Shown here piece by piece: positions 10,140 to 20,207 of a stretch of DNA of 64,000 nt. The stretch covers positions 71,502,265-71,566,264 of the forward strand of contig OY776121.1 of the NCBI GenBank assembly GCA_963675135.1, read 5' to 3'. Under the pieces are notes generated by a model. That model saw nothing but the letters and a program-made list of their open reading frames with translations, did no database searches and was not told the DNA's origin. The translations under genes and the position numbers were made by a program. Each line of letters starts with the position of its first letter. Position 1 is the stretch's first letter. This stretch comes from Galeopsis tetrahit. Its lineage: Eukaryota; Streptophyta; Magnoliopsida; Lamiales; Lamiaceae.

Positions 10140-11869
10140 TTAGGGAGAGTGGAATTTAAATTATAAATTAATTATGGTTTTTAAAGAATAATTATCGGTT
10201 GCGGCCTGTGTGGGAATGAGGATTTAATTTCAAATCAAGGGGCATAATTGGGTATTAACAAGTTAATTTGACCTTAATTGTATTGTTTTAGTTTGTTTCC
10301 TTTATTTGAATATTGGTCTATAAGATTGTCCTTCCTAGTGATTAAACTCATTATTTATTGTATATGTCTAATTTAAAAGAATCCTTCAATCTTCCACATT
10401 ATTATACTTCTTGATTCATTGTATCACTTTATGAACATTAAAAAACATTTTCAATATAAATATATATACAAGATCAAAATATGCTAACACGAAAAAATCA
10501 TACACACAACATGACTTCTCATCTTACAGGTGTAAAAAAAATAACAATGACCGACGAGATTCGAAAATTAAAGCATCATGCAAGCACAACAAGGATAATC
10601 CAAGTCTCATTCAAAAGCAATTGCAAGAATGGGTTCTTTGTAACTATGGTGAAACTTTTAGATGAAATTGATAAGGAAAATTAGAGACGAGATTAAAGGT
10701 GAAATTGATTTCAACAAAAAACAAAAGACAATTGAGTCATTTTTTAAGAAACACTCATAAATCATTAGTGTAATAGGTGAAGGAGTATATATGGAATTAT
10801 TAATTTATATTTTATTTGGGGTCTATAAAAATTACAAAAAATGTATTATCTTATAAATTATAATTTTAGCGAGTTTATTAATTTAGCACACTATCCCCTA
10901 GTCGGGATCGGCCAAAAATATTATTTTAGAGAGTTTATTAATTTATGAAGTATTAATTTAAAGAGTTTCTACCGTATATAAGTTCTGTTAAATTATATAT
11001 TTACTAAATATTAATAACCTATTAAAAAAACCAATAAGTTCACTGTATAAAAAATGTACTCAATTCACATTATATTTTTTTTAATGTTATACAATATTGC
11101 ATTAATTATCTTTTTCTTAAAAAAAACTATAATTATCTTTTTCTTAAAAAATAGTATCGATCTATTATATATATTATTTTTCTTTTGCCTTTTTAATGAC
11201 GCTCTCCTTTATCCTATTAAATCTCCACAAAACACCCGAATTAAATTATTTTTCAATCCTTAATATTTTATTAAAAAAACATTAATAGTTTGTCGATAAA
11301 AAATATTCACTCTCGTCGACAATAATTTGTTTACGAAAGTGTATATGTACGACAATACTTTGTCGAAAATCATTAAAAAAAATCTAAGATTTTTAAGAGT
11401 TTTTCTTTTTAATTTCGGAGACTTTTTACGAGATTTTTACACTGTTTGGATGAAGTTGACGGTGTAGAGGTGGTGGATGGCGACGACTGCAGCTAGAAGT
11501 GGTGGTGAAGGCGGCTGCAAGTATAGTTATAATGTAAATTTTGAATGGGGAGTATATTTAGTAGGGGGGTGTGCATTTACTTTACTTAAATTAATAAATA
11601 GAAGGAGAGAGTGTGAATAACATAACTGGAGGTGCAAATAGCCGTACTCTTTGGAGTCCACAACATGCGGGGTTAATTTCTTTCTCACAACATGCTCTCT
11701 TTTTACTTGAATAAAATAAAAAATGAAGTAACAAAAAAGTAATTTAAAGCCATAAAGTCGGAAAAAACACACTAATTCAAAAATCTTATATAATCGTCCA
11801 TTAGATCACAAAAAATATATAATAATCGCGACTCATCAAGACTAAGTACATAAAAAGGGAAAGATTATT
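10140..11869. other. AT-rich spacer
   Basis: No gene is visible. It includes the repeat at 10790-10985, a T-rich tract at about 11054-11260 that is open only by chance, and a short GC-richer patch (about 11450-11520, 'gtggtggatggcgacgactg') with no recognisable product. Confidence 0.5.
10790..10985. repeat. MITE-like copy carrying the CCCTAGTCGGGATCGGCC motif
   Basis: The repeat consists of 'gagtttattaattta' modules around a central ctagtcgggatcggccaaaa segment and ends gagtttctaccgta. That end is the inverse of the left edge of the 5900-6005 copy. Confidence 0.4.
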
Positions 11870-11874
11870 ACTAT

Positions 11875-12118
11875 TGTTATAAAATAATATATAAAATGGA
11901 TGTCCTTTCAAATACTTTTAGATGATTCTAGTATAAGCACTTATGATGATCACTTATGATGATCTTTATGTTAGAATTCTAGGAGCCTCTCTTGATGATC
12001 ACTTATGATGATCTTTATGTTAGAATTCTAGGAGCCTCTCTTGCTCCCTATAAAAGGGTGGTATGCCACCCCATTTGGTACACTCGATGAAAGGAATAAA
12101 AGTATTAGTTTTACAACA
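11875..12118 (+). repeat. 5' LTR of Copia element 1
   Basis: The LTR is 244 bp, TG..CA. It contains a near 50-bp internal duplication (each copy includes tctttatgttagaattctag and ends gcctctctt) and three copies of the 13-mer 'cacttatgatgat' where the 3' LTR has two. The U3 promoter TATA box lies at 12049. Confidence 0.93.
12049..12055 (+). promoter_or_regulatory. LTR TATA box
   Basis: TATAAAA within 'ctccctataaaagggtgg' of the 5' LTR is a canonical plant TATA context. The same box is in the 3' LTR (near 17169). Confidence 0.7.
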
Positions 12119-12119
12119 C

Positions 12120-12133
12120 GTTATCAGCACGAG
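12120..12133 (+). other. Probable primer-binding site of Copia element 1
   Basis: GTTATCAGCACGAG immediately follows the LTR. Its first bases resemble the initiator-tRNA-Met complement (GGTATCAG) with one mismatch; the rest does not, so a half-tRNA or variant primer is possible. Confidence 0.5.
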
Positions 12134-12243
12134 TCTCTACGTTGAGCCAAAATAATATTTTCAAGTATTATATACTTGAACCTCTTCAAGGTAGATTAAG
12201 GTAGTGTTTTTTTTTTTCCTCCTTTCTCATTTCATTCTTCATT

Positions 12244-13245
12244 ATGGCTACTTTCACAAAACTTGAATTTGCACCACTTGATATCACCGGAAAAAAATAT
12301 TTGTCATGGATTTTAGATGTTGAAATTCATCTTGAGGCTATGGGTCTTGGTGATGCTATTGTTGAAAATAATAGTGCATCAAATCAAGACCGTGCCAAAA
12401 CAATGATTTTCCTTCGTCATCATTTGGATGAAGGATTGAAAACTGAATATTTAACAGTGAAAGATCCACTAGTTTTGTGGAGAAATTTAAAAGAAAGATA
12501 CGACCACCTGAAGATGGTCGTCCTTCCAAAAGCCCGGTATGATTGGCTTCATCTACGTCTGCAAGATTTCAAAACTGTCAATGAATATAATTCGGCTATG
12601 TTCAGAATTACTTCACAATTAAAATTATGTGGTGAAACCATAACTGATGATGATATGCTTGAGAAGACATTCTCTACTTTTCATGTCTCGAATATGCTCC
12701 TGCAGCAACAATATCGAGAAAAAGGTTTTAAGAAATATTCTGAACTCATTGCATGCCTTCTCTTAGCCGAGCAAAATAATGAATTATTGTTGAAAAATCA
12801 TGAGTCCCGACCCACCGGTTCTAGTCCATTCCCTGAAGCGAATGCGACTCAATCTCAAAATTCTGGTCGTGGTCGTGGACGTGGACGTGGTGGTAGCCGA
12901 GGACGTGGTAATAATCGTGGTCGCGGTCGTGGTAGATTTACTCCATATAATAACAACAACCATGATCGTGACAAGAAACAAGCTGTCTCCCAGAAGAGAG
13001 ACAATGGAGAAAAGAATGGAGAAAAGAAGAAATATGAGGAACATTGTTACCGGTGTGGAATGGAAGGTCATTGGTCCCGCGTGTGTCGAACAGCGGATCA
13101 TCTTGTTGAGCTTTATCAAGCTTCTTTGAAAAATAAGGCAAAAAATGTTGAGACAAATTTTATTGATAACAATATTGCTCTTGATGGTGATGATGTGATT
13201 ATGACCCATCTTGATGTAGCCGATTTCTTTAACGATGTTAACTAA
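12244..13245 (+). CDS. Copia element 1 gag
   Basis: The frame codes for 333 residues. The N-terminal part (about 1-190) matches the Copia gag capsid region (KYLSWILDVEIHLEAMGLG, later LRLQDFKTVNEYNSAM). It is followed by a long Gly/Arg tract (residues about 209-230) and one CCHC zinc knuckle, CYRCGMEGHWSRVC (about 268-281), that packages RNA. The frame closes with a stop at 13243-13245, in a different frame from pol, which opens 86 bp further on. Expression of pol would need splicing, frameshifting or reinitiation; many Copia elements use one frame. The start ATG follows a leader 125 bp after the LTR. Confidence 0.9.
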   Translation: MATFTKLEFAPLDITGKKYLSWILDVEIHLEAMGLGDAIVENNSASNQDRAKTMIFLRHHLDEGLKTEYLTVKDPLVLWRNLKERYDHLKMVVLPKARYDWLHLRLQDFKTVNEYNSAMFRITSQLKLCGETITDDDMLEKTFSTFHVSNMLLQQQYREKGFKKYSELIACLLLAEQNNELLLKNHESRPTGSSPFPEANATQSQNSGRGRGRGRGGSRGRGNNRGRGRGRFTPYNNNNHDRDKKQAVSQKRDNGEKNGEKKKYEEHCYRCGMEGHWSRVCRTADHLVELYQASLKNKAKNVETNFIDNNIALDGDDVIMTHLDVADFFNDVN

Positions 13246-13331
13246 GCATATGATGAATACCCTATAAGTATTTCATGATGAATAAAATATTTATATATTT
13301 TGCATCTTTTATTAATATTAATTTCTAATTT

Positions 13332-15425
13332 ATGTTTTATTTTTTTTATGAAGTAGCAATGGATGCCAAACATTTGGGAATGAATAGTGATGGTGATATT
13401 TGTCTAATTGATAGTGCTACTACACACACTATACTTAAAAATGAAAAATATTTTTCTCATTTGCAAAAGGGGGAGACAAATGTTAACACTATAAGTGGTA
13501 GTGCAAATTTGATTGATGGCTCCGGAAGAGCCACAATATTTCTCCCTGAAGGAACCAAACTAGTTATAAATAATGCACTACTGTCTCCCAAGTCTCAAAG
13601 AAATTTGTTAAGTTTTAAAGATATCCGCAAAAATGGGTATCATATCGAGACTCTAAATGAGAAAAATAGTGAATGTCTATTGATTACACAAGTTGTTTCT
13701 GGAAAGAAACGTGTGTTAGAAAAGCTGTATTCACTCTCTTCTGGCCTATATTACACGAATATAAATACAGCTGAAACATATCACCTAATAGACCAGAAGT
13801 CTATTACTCCCAATGATTTTATGGTTTGGCATGATCGACTTGGACATCCTGGTTCCACCATGATGAGGCGCATAATTGAACATTCACATGGCCATTCATT
13901 AGAAAATAAAAAGGTGTTAAATTCTAATGAATTCTCATGTGTTGCATGCTCTCAAGGGAAGTTAATTGTTAGACCTTCACCAACTAAAGTGGGGATTGAA
14001 TCCCCTGCATTTCTAGAACGAATTCATGGTGATATTTGTGGGCCTGTAGATCCACCATGTGGACCATTTCGATATTTTATGGTGCTAGTTGATGCATCAA
14101 CGAGATGGTCACATGTATGTCTCTTATCCTCTCGCAACTTGGCATTCGCAAGATTACTTGCCCAAATAATAAAGTTGCGAGCACAATTTCCAGATCACCC
14201 AATAAAGAAAATTCGTTTAGATAATGCTGGTGAATATTCATCACATGCTTTTTATGATTATTGCATGTCGATTGGAATAAGTGTTGAACATCTTGTAGCT
14301 CATGTTCACACACAAAATGGTCTAGCCGAATCATTTATCAAACGATTGCAGTTAATTGCTAGACCATTGTTAATGAAATCAAAACTCCCTTTATCTGGTT
14401 GGGGACATGCTATACTACATGCAGCAACACTTGTGAGAATTCGGCCGACAAGTTATAATAACCTTTCTCCCCTTCAATTAACATTTGGTTATGAGCCCAA
14501 TATCTCCCATTTAAGAATTTTCGGGTGTGCGGTTTATGTTCCAATTGCACCGCCTCACCGAACTAAATTGGGCCCCCAACGAAGGTTGGGAATATATGTC
14601 GGGTATGAATCACCTTCTATAATTAAATATATTGAACCATTAACAGGTGATTTATTTACTGCTAGATTTGCAGATTGTCATTTTGATGAATCTCATTTCC
14701 CGACATTAGGGGGAGGTAAGGATCAACCGAAAAAAGAAATCAATTGGAAAATTGCATTAGATTTCCTTGATCCTCGTACAAAAGAATGTGAACTAGAAGT
14801 TCAAAGGATCATACATTTGCAACAAATTGCAAATCAATTACCGGATGCATTTAGTGACTCCAGAAGAGTTACTAAATCACATATTCCTGCAGAAAATGTT
14901 TCGGTTAAGATTGATGTCCCTGAAGGACAAATAACAAGTGCTAATGAATCTAAAGCACACCTGAAGCGTGGTAGACCTCTTGGTTCCAAAGATAAAAACC
15001 CTCGAAAGAAAAGAGGAATAATTAAGATTGACGAGTCAAATGAGGATGAACAACTCGCACGTAGTGAGAAAATTCAGCTTCCTGAAGAAGTTGTCTCAGA
15101 AGATGTTGCTCCTGAAGAGCATGAGGTTGTAGAAACTTCAATAAATTATATCACTACGAGAAAAAGTTGGAACCGAAGAGAAACAGTCATTGACAATGTT
15201 TTTGCATATAATGTAGCACTTGATTTTTTGGAAGAATTTGAGGATCATGAACCCAGATCGGTTAATGAATGTCGGCGTAGAAATGACTGGCCAAAATGGA
15301 AAGATGCAATTCAATCCGAGTTGGATTCACTAGCAAAACGAAAAGTATTTGGACCTGTAGTCCAAACACCTGAAGGTGTAAAGCCAGTGGGATACAAATG
15401 GGTATTCGTGCGAAAAAAGAAATGA
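13332..15425 (+). CDS. Copia element 1 pol, first part: protease, integrase, start of RT
   Basis: The frame codes for 697 residues. An aspartic-protease-like site reads LIDSATTHT (D27; most Copia elements have D-T/S-G-A, so the third position is A instead of G). Then come the integrase zinc domain (WHDRLGHPG, later CVACSQGK), the catalytic core (HGDICGP, RLDNAGEY, and NGLAESFIKR with the Glu), and the chromodomain-less C-terminal part (IFGCAVYVP). A linker leads to the start of RT (NDWPKWKDAI, KPVGYKWVFV). The frame stops at 15423-15425 inside RT, directly after an A-rich run. The rest continues in another frame from 15439. A single extra base in 'aaaaaagaaatg' accounts for the break. Confidence 0.9.
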   Translation: MFYFFYEVAMDAKHLGMNSDGDICLIDSATTHTILKNEKYFSHLQKGETNVNTISGSANLIDGSGRATIFLPEGTKLVINNALLSPKSQRNLLSFKDIRKNGYHIETLNEKNSECLLITQVVSGKKRVLEKLYSLSSGLYYTNINTAETYHLIDQKSITPNDFMVWHDRLGHPGSTMMRRIIEHSHGHSLENKKVLNSNEFSCVACSQGKLIVRPSPTKVGIESPAFLERIHGDICGPVDPPCGPFRYFMVLVDASTRWSHVCLLSSRNLAFARLLAQIIKLRAQFPDHPIKKIRLDNAGEYSSHAFYDYCMSIGISVEHLVAHVHTQNGLAESFIKRLQLIARPLLMKSKLPLSGWGHAILHAATLVRIRPTSYNNLSPLQLTFGYEPNISHLRIFGCAVYVPIAPPHRTKLGPQRRLGIYVGYESPSIIKYIEPLTGDLFTARFADCHFDESHFPTLGGGKDQPKKEINWKIALDFLDPRTKECELEVQRIIHLQQIANQLPDAFSDSRRVTKSHIPAENVSVKIDVPEGQITSANESKAHLKRGRPLGSKDKNPRKKRGIIKIDESNEDEQLARSEKIQLPEEVVSEDVAPEEHEVVETSINYITTRKSWNRRETVIDNVFAYNVALDFLEEFEDHEPRSVNECRRRNDWPKWKDAIQSELDSLAKRKVFGPVVQTPEGVKPVGYKWVFVRKKK

Positions 15426-15438
15426 GAAAAATGAAGTT

Positions 15439-16866
15439 GTGAGATATAAAGCACGATTGGTAGCCCAAGGTTTTTCACAAAGACCTGGATTTGACTATGA
15501 TGAAACATACTCTCCTGTGATGGATGCAATTACATTTAGATATCTTGTAAGTTTTACCGTGCATGAAAAACTTGAAATGTGTCTAATGGACGTAGTCACT
15601 GCATACTTATACGGTAATCTTGAAAAAGATATCTACATGAAAGTCCCTGAAGGATTCAACATGCCTGAAGCATGTAAATCAAATCCAAGAGAAATTTATT
15701 CTATTAAATTGCAAAGGTCTTTGTATGGGCTCAAACAATCCGGACGTATGTGGTATAATCGTCTTACCGAATGTCTAGTCAAGGAAGGTTATACCAATGA
15801 TCCAATATGTCCATGCGTTTTTATAAAGAAAAATGGATCACGTTTTGTGATAATTGCAGTGTATGTTGATGATCTCAATTTAATCGGGACTCCTGAAGAG
15901 CTCGAAGAGGCAGTTGCATATTTAAAGAAAGAATTTGAGATCAAGGATTTTGGAAAGACAAAATTTTGCCTTGGTTTGCAAATTGAACACCTCGAAGGTG
16001 GAATTTTTGTCCACCAAACTGCTTACACCCAAAAGGTTTTAAAGAGGTTCTATATGGAAAAGGCACATCCACTAAGTACCCCAATGGTCGTCCGGTCACT
16101 CGATCCTAATAAAGACCCTTTCAGACCGCGAGATGAAAATGAAGAGATACTTGGTCCTGAAGTACCATATCTTAGTGCAATTGGTGCACTTATGTACCTT
16201 GCTAACTGCACAAGGCCAGATATATCATTTGCAGTTAATTTACTAGCAAGATTTAGTTCATCTCCCACAAGGCGACATTGGAATGGTATAAAACACATTT
16301 TTCGCTATCTCCAAGGAACAGTTGATCTTGGCCTATTTTATTCAAATAAATCTCGACCTGAATTGCTTGGTTATGCTGATGCTGGGTATTTATCTGACCC
16401 ACATAAAGCAAGGTCTCAAACTGGATATGTATTCACATGTGGTGGTACAGCCATTTCATGGCGATCTACAAAACAGTCACTTGCTGCCACTTCTTCAAAT
16501 CATGCTGAAATTATAGCAATTCATGAGGCCAGTCGGGAATGTGTTTGGTTAAGGTCAATGATTAATTATATTCGAAAGAATTGTGGATTGTCTCATGACA
16601 ATAAAAATCCTCCAACTCTATTATATGAAGATAATGCAGCTTGTATAGCTCAACTAAAAGGAGGATACATTAAAGGAGATAGAACTAAACATATTTCACC
16701 AAAATTCTTCTTTACTCATGAGTTGCAAAAGAATGGTGAGATCGATGTGCAACAAATCCGCTCAAGTGACAATTTAGCAGATTTATTTACCAAGGCACTA
16801 CCTACTGCAACATTTGAGAAGTTGGTGAAGCGTATCGGAATGCGTCGATTAAAGGATTCCGCATGA
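15439..16866 (+). CDS. Copia element 1 pol, second part: reverse transcriptase and RNase H
   Basis: The frame codes for 475 residues downstream of the frameshift. RT motifs are RYKARLVAQGFSQRPG, DVVTAYLYG, SLYGLKQSGRMWYNRL and the catalytic YVDDLNLIG. RNase H has YADAGYLSDP, AISWRSTKQ, NHAEIIAIHEA, EDNAACIAQL and KHISPKFFFTHEL. The frame ends at the expected tail RMRRLKDSA-like, 140 bp before the 3' LTR. No second lesion was seen. Confidence 0.9.
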   Translation: MRYKARLVAQGFSQRPGFDYDETYSPVMDAITFRYLVSFTVHEKLEMCLMDVVTAYLYGNLEKDIYMKVPEGFNMPEACKSNPREIYSIKLQRSLYGLKQSGRMWYNRLTECLVKEGYTNDPICPCVFIKKNGSRFVIIAVYVDDLNLIGTPEELEEAVAYLKKEFEIKDFGKTKFCLGLQIEHLEGGIFVHQTAYTQKVLKRFYMEKAHPLSTPMVVRSLDPNKDPFRPRDENEEILGPEVPYLSAIGALMYLANCTRPDISFAVNLLARFSSSPTRRHWNGIKHIFRYLQGTVDLGLFYSNKSRPELLGYADAGYLSDPHKARSQTGYVFTCGGTAISWRSTKQSLAATSSNHAEIIAIHEASRECVWLRSMINYIRKNCGLSHDNKNPPTLLYEDNAACIAQLKGGYIKGDRTKHISPKFFFTHELQKNGEIDVQQIRSSDNLADLFTKALPTATFEKLVKRIGMRRLKDSA

Positions 16867-17008
16867 TGCTTGGATCAGGGGGAGATTGAATACACTAAGT
16901 AATATGTACTCTTTTTCCCTTGCTAGGTTTTTGTCCCACTGGGTTTTTCCTTAGTAAGGTTTTTAACGAGGCATATTCTTTGTGTAATGACGGACATCCA
17001 AGGGGGAG

Positions 17009-17239
17009 TGTTATAAAATAATATATAAAATGGATGTCCTTTCAAATACTTTTAGATGATTCTAGTATAAGCACTTATGATGATCTTTATGTTAGAATTC
17101 TAGGAGCCTCTCTTGATGATCACTTATGATGATCTTTATGTTAGAATTCTAGGAGCCTCTCTTGCTCCCTATAAAAGGGTGGTATGCCACCCCATTTGGT
17201 ACACTCGATGAAAGGAATAAAAGTATTAGTTTTACAACA
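17009..17239 (+). repeat. 3' LTR of Copia element 1
   Basis: The LTR is 231 bp, base-for-base equal to the 5' LTR except for absence of one 13-bp 'cacttatgatgat' unit. It is preceded by the polypurine tract AAGGGGGAG (17000-17008). Confidence 0.93.
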
Positions 17240-18505
17240 ACTACAGTATATACTAATAGGCATTAGTTGAGAACACATTAACAAAAAACAGTTGTGCTAT
17301 TTGCAATAAACGGTCTCTGTCTGTCTCTCTCTCAAAAGCATGAAGTTGAATGTGAATAACTCGACAATGGTAAAACCGATGGCAGAAACTCCAGGTGGCA
17401 GTTTGTGGCTGTCCAATGTGGATTTGCACACCCACGTCGTCTACTTCTAAGTTCTACGTACGTACCCTATGCCGGGAGGCTCAACAAGGGCGAAAACAAT
17501 CGCATTGAGATTAACTGCAACGCTGAGGGGGTGTTGCATGTTCGTCGAGGCGGAATGCGATGCCACGCTAGATGATTTCGGTGATTTGGCCCCCAAGCCG
17601 GACCTCTGCTTCATCCCCGCCGTACGTCGATTATTTTCAAGGACTTTCATCCTTCCCACTTTTGCTACTACAGGTAATTCATTTGTGTTTGCTAGAATAT
17701 ATATATATATATATATGCACTTGATTAATCATACATGTAATTCGTTTCCTTAATTAGTGGGTTTAGAGGGTGAGTTAAATATATAAATCCACCACAACCC
17801 GACTCATAATTTTAATTTATCTTTTCTGCAAAAGATCCTTGCAAAATTATATATTGATCCACTTTTTATGTAAATTTGGTCTCATAACATTTTTTTTTTC
17901 TTTATTCGCAAATGGTCGCATAAACCGTACTACAAAATGGTGTCGTATTTCCAATTCAATTGGCGTTGGTAATAAAAGAAACCCCGACTGCCTTTAATTT
18001 TGTGGCGCGCTGATGATGATTAAACGAAAAATAAAAGATGAAGATAAATGGAATTAACACACAAATTGAATAGATAGGGAGAATTTTACTTTAATTAAGT
18101 CTAAGCTAATTTAAACACGAGGCTTGAACACCTTCAAAAGAGATGGGTGTTAATTTGAAATTTTTTTGAGACCGATCTATCGTGAAATCGTCTCACGCAA
18201 GTGTTTATATTTAATATTACACACAATCTTGTATACACCAATGCACCTTTTTTGTTTTCAATTTATTAATAAAAATGTTTTCCGTGAAATTTTATTAATT
18301 GATTTTCATAGAACATTATTAAACTTAATTTTGTTTTAATCATTATTAGTTGTTTCTAATAACAACCGATTGCAGTTGGTGCAAATGTGTTACTCTTATT
18401 CTAAAACTAATGAAGAAAACAGTTATAATTGGAATGAAATTGCTTGTAACATTTATTTTTATTTCACTGTCTAGATTATCGAGAATAATTAATTTAGTTT
18501 AATTC

Positions 18506-19300
18506 AAGGGCGGAGCTATGCTTGGGCTGAAGGGTGGTTGTAGCCCACCATGATTTAAAAAAATATTATACTATATTATATTAAAAAAAAAAAAAAAAAA
18601 AAAGCCTTCCAACTCAATCAATTCAAAACAGCAACTTCCACGTAGATGAGAGATTTCACCACTAATTCATATTTATTTTAGTTTAACTAATGATAAAATA
18701 TACTCCCTCCATCCCGGAGGAACTTGCACCCTTTGACCGGCACACATTTTAAGAAATGTGTAAGAAAATATGTAATGATTGATGTTTTGAAGGGTAGTTT
18801 TGTAAACTTTTATGAATAAAGTAAAGTAAAAAGTAGATTGAGTGTGGAAAAGTAATGGCATATGGGTAAATATGAGTATATTTCAAGGGTGAGGGTTGTG
18901 AAGATATTTCCTTTTATGGAGTGTGCAAATTGGTATGGGACATCCATATATGGAAAGTGTGCAAATTCATGTGGGACGGAGGGAGTAGTACATATTAATT
19001 TTTCACATAATTTAAATTTCAATTAGATAAAAAAATTTAAATTAAACCCTCAATTTCAAACATGTAAATATGCATATTAAATTCCAACTAGTGACTTCCA
19101 TACAGACCTAGTTGATGTCTTTAACAATGTGATATATACTCAGTTCAATAGTAAATTCAAATTATGTCTTTAACAATGTCTTGAATTTTGCTTTGTTTAA
19201 TGAAGATTTTATTTATGATCTCGTCGACAAATTTTATCTTGATGAAAATCTACCAAAACTCAAAAAGATCACCTTATCAATGAATTATATTGGATAAAAA
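18506..19300 (+). mobile_element. Probable hAT transposon relic inside the HCT-like intron
   Basis: The left edge 'caagggcggagctatgc' resembles the CAGGGGCGGAGC-type ends common in plant hAT elements. Near the right (about 19105-19290) a broken frame reads LVDVFNNVIYTQFNSKFKL, and after a shift FNEDFIYDLVDKFYLDENLP, recalling the C-terminal region of TTF-finger hAT transposases. The Stowaway MITE at 18701 is nested within. Boundaries are uncertain. Confidence 0.4.
18701..18987. mobile_element. Stowaway-type MITE
   Basis: The ends are TA-CTCCCTCCATCCC and GGGACGGAGGGAG-TA: 13-bp terminal inverted repeats with one mismatch flanked by the TA duplication diagnostic of Tc1/mariner-related Stowaway elements. 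About 283 bp lies between the TA dinucleotides. Non-coding. Confidence 0.85.
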
Positions 19301-20207
19301 ATTGTAGGATGCAACTTATGTAATTGTTTTTTTTTACTTTTTTTTTTGTACTATATTCATTTTAGCATACAGATAACTCGTTTAATTCAAATGTTAATTA
19401 ATATATGTTTTGCATACAGATAACTTGTTTCAAATGTGGTGGAGTTAGTTTAGGTATTGCAAATGAGCATCACTTAACTTTAACAGATGAATCTTCTGCT
19501 GTCCATTTTATCAAGTCACGGTCAGACATATATAGCTCGGGGCCAGACCATCAGCACCCTTCCTTTGTTCGACCGGAGTGTCCTTGCTGCACGCGATCCT
19601 CCACGCCCTCACTTCCCCCACGTCGAGTACCAATCCCCACCACCATTGAAAACTCCTAATTTGGATAATTACAACTACAACTCCTCCGAGACAACATTTT
19701 CGTCGACATTCAAGCTAACACGTGAACAACTGTATGCCCTCAAAGCCGTATGTACGAGGTGGTTACAGGCCATCTGTGGCGGTGCGTGAGCATGGCACGT
19801 GGCTTGCCTGCAGATCAAGAAACCAAGGTGCATATTTCCGTTGGGATTCTTTGGCAATGCGCTATTCTCAGCTACTCCAATTGCGTTGTGTGGAGAACTG
19901 ACCTCGAGTCTGTTGAGGTTTGCTGTTGGTAAAGTTCACGAGGCGATAGCCCGTCTGGATGACGAGTACTTGAGGTCGGCTATTGATTACTTGGAGTTGC
20001 AGCGAATCTGGAGATCACCAGCTACAATTTTACGATGCGGATTTTGGGTGGGGAAAGCCGGTTTACTGTGGACCCGTAGTAGCTCCATATGAAGGGAAAA
20101 GTTATGTGTTGGAAAACGATGGGAGCCTTTTGTATGCTCAAACAGCATATGAAGTTATTTCAGAAACTTCTCTACAAGGGCGCGGACCAGCCTTTGCACA
20201 TTTTTAA

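Larger units (their letters stand above)
11875..17239 (+). mobile_element. Young Ty1/Copia LTR retrotransposon (element 1)
   Basis: The element has two direct LTRs (11875-12118 and 17009-17239) starting TGTTAT and ending ACAACA, a primer-binding region just after the 5' LTR, gag, then pol in the order protease, integrase, reverse transcriptase, RNase H (the Copia order), and a purine tract (17000-17008) against the 3' LTR. Flanking pentamers ACTAT (11870-11874) and ACTAC (17240-17244) fit a 5-bp target duplication with one change. The LTRs carry no substitution relative to each other; they differ only by one 13-bp tandem unit. Integration is therefore recent. A one-base insertion near 15420 breaks pol. 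Confidence 0.93.
17340..20207 (+). pseudogene. BAHD acyltransferase pseudogene, HCT/HQT-like
   Basis: Two exons (17340-17673 and 19420-20207) with a 1.7-kb GT..AG intron at the usual HCT position. HCT/HQT transfers p-coumaroyl or caffeoyl units to shikimate or quinate in lignin and chlorogenate synthesis. Recognisable pieces: MKLNVNNSTMVKP with ETPGGSLWLSNVDL; AGRLNKGENN; DDFGDLAPKPDL; ITCFKCGGVSLG; PLFDRSVLAARDPPRPHF; FKLTREQLYALKA; GHLWRCVSMARGLPADQETK; DYLELQ; DADFGWGKP. Lesions: an in-frame stop and a deletion near 17448 between VVYF and the AGR block, a one-base shift at about 17535, shifts near 19555, 19745 and 19800-20010, and a catalytic motif reading HHLTLTDE instead of HHxxxDG. The structural DFGWG is retained. 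The gene cannot make active enzyme. Confidence 0.92.

Noticed and set aside
11054..11260. Small hydrophobic plus-strand protein rich in Ile, Leu and Phe
   Set aside because: The frame is a by-product of T-rich sequence with no codon bias or homologue I can recognise.
12784..13209. 141-codon minus-strand frame
   Set aside because: It lies fully within Copia gag, and the Ser/Thr-rich product is the mirror of the Gly/Arg codon repeats.
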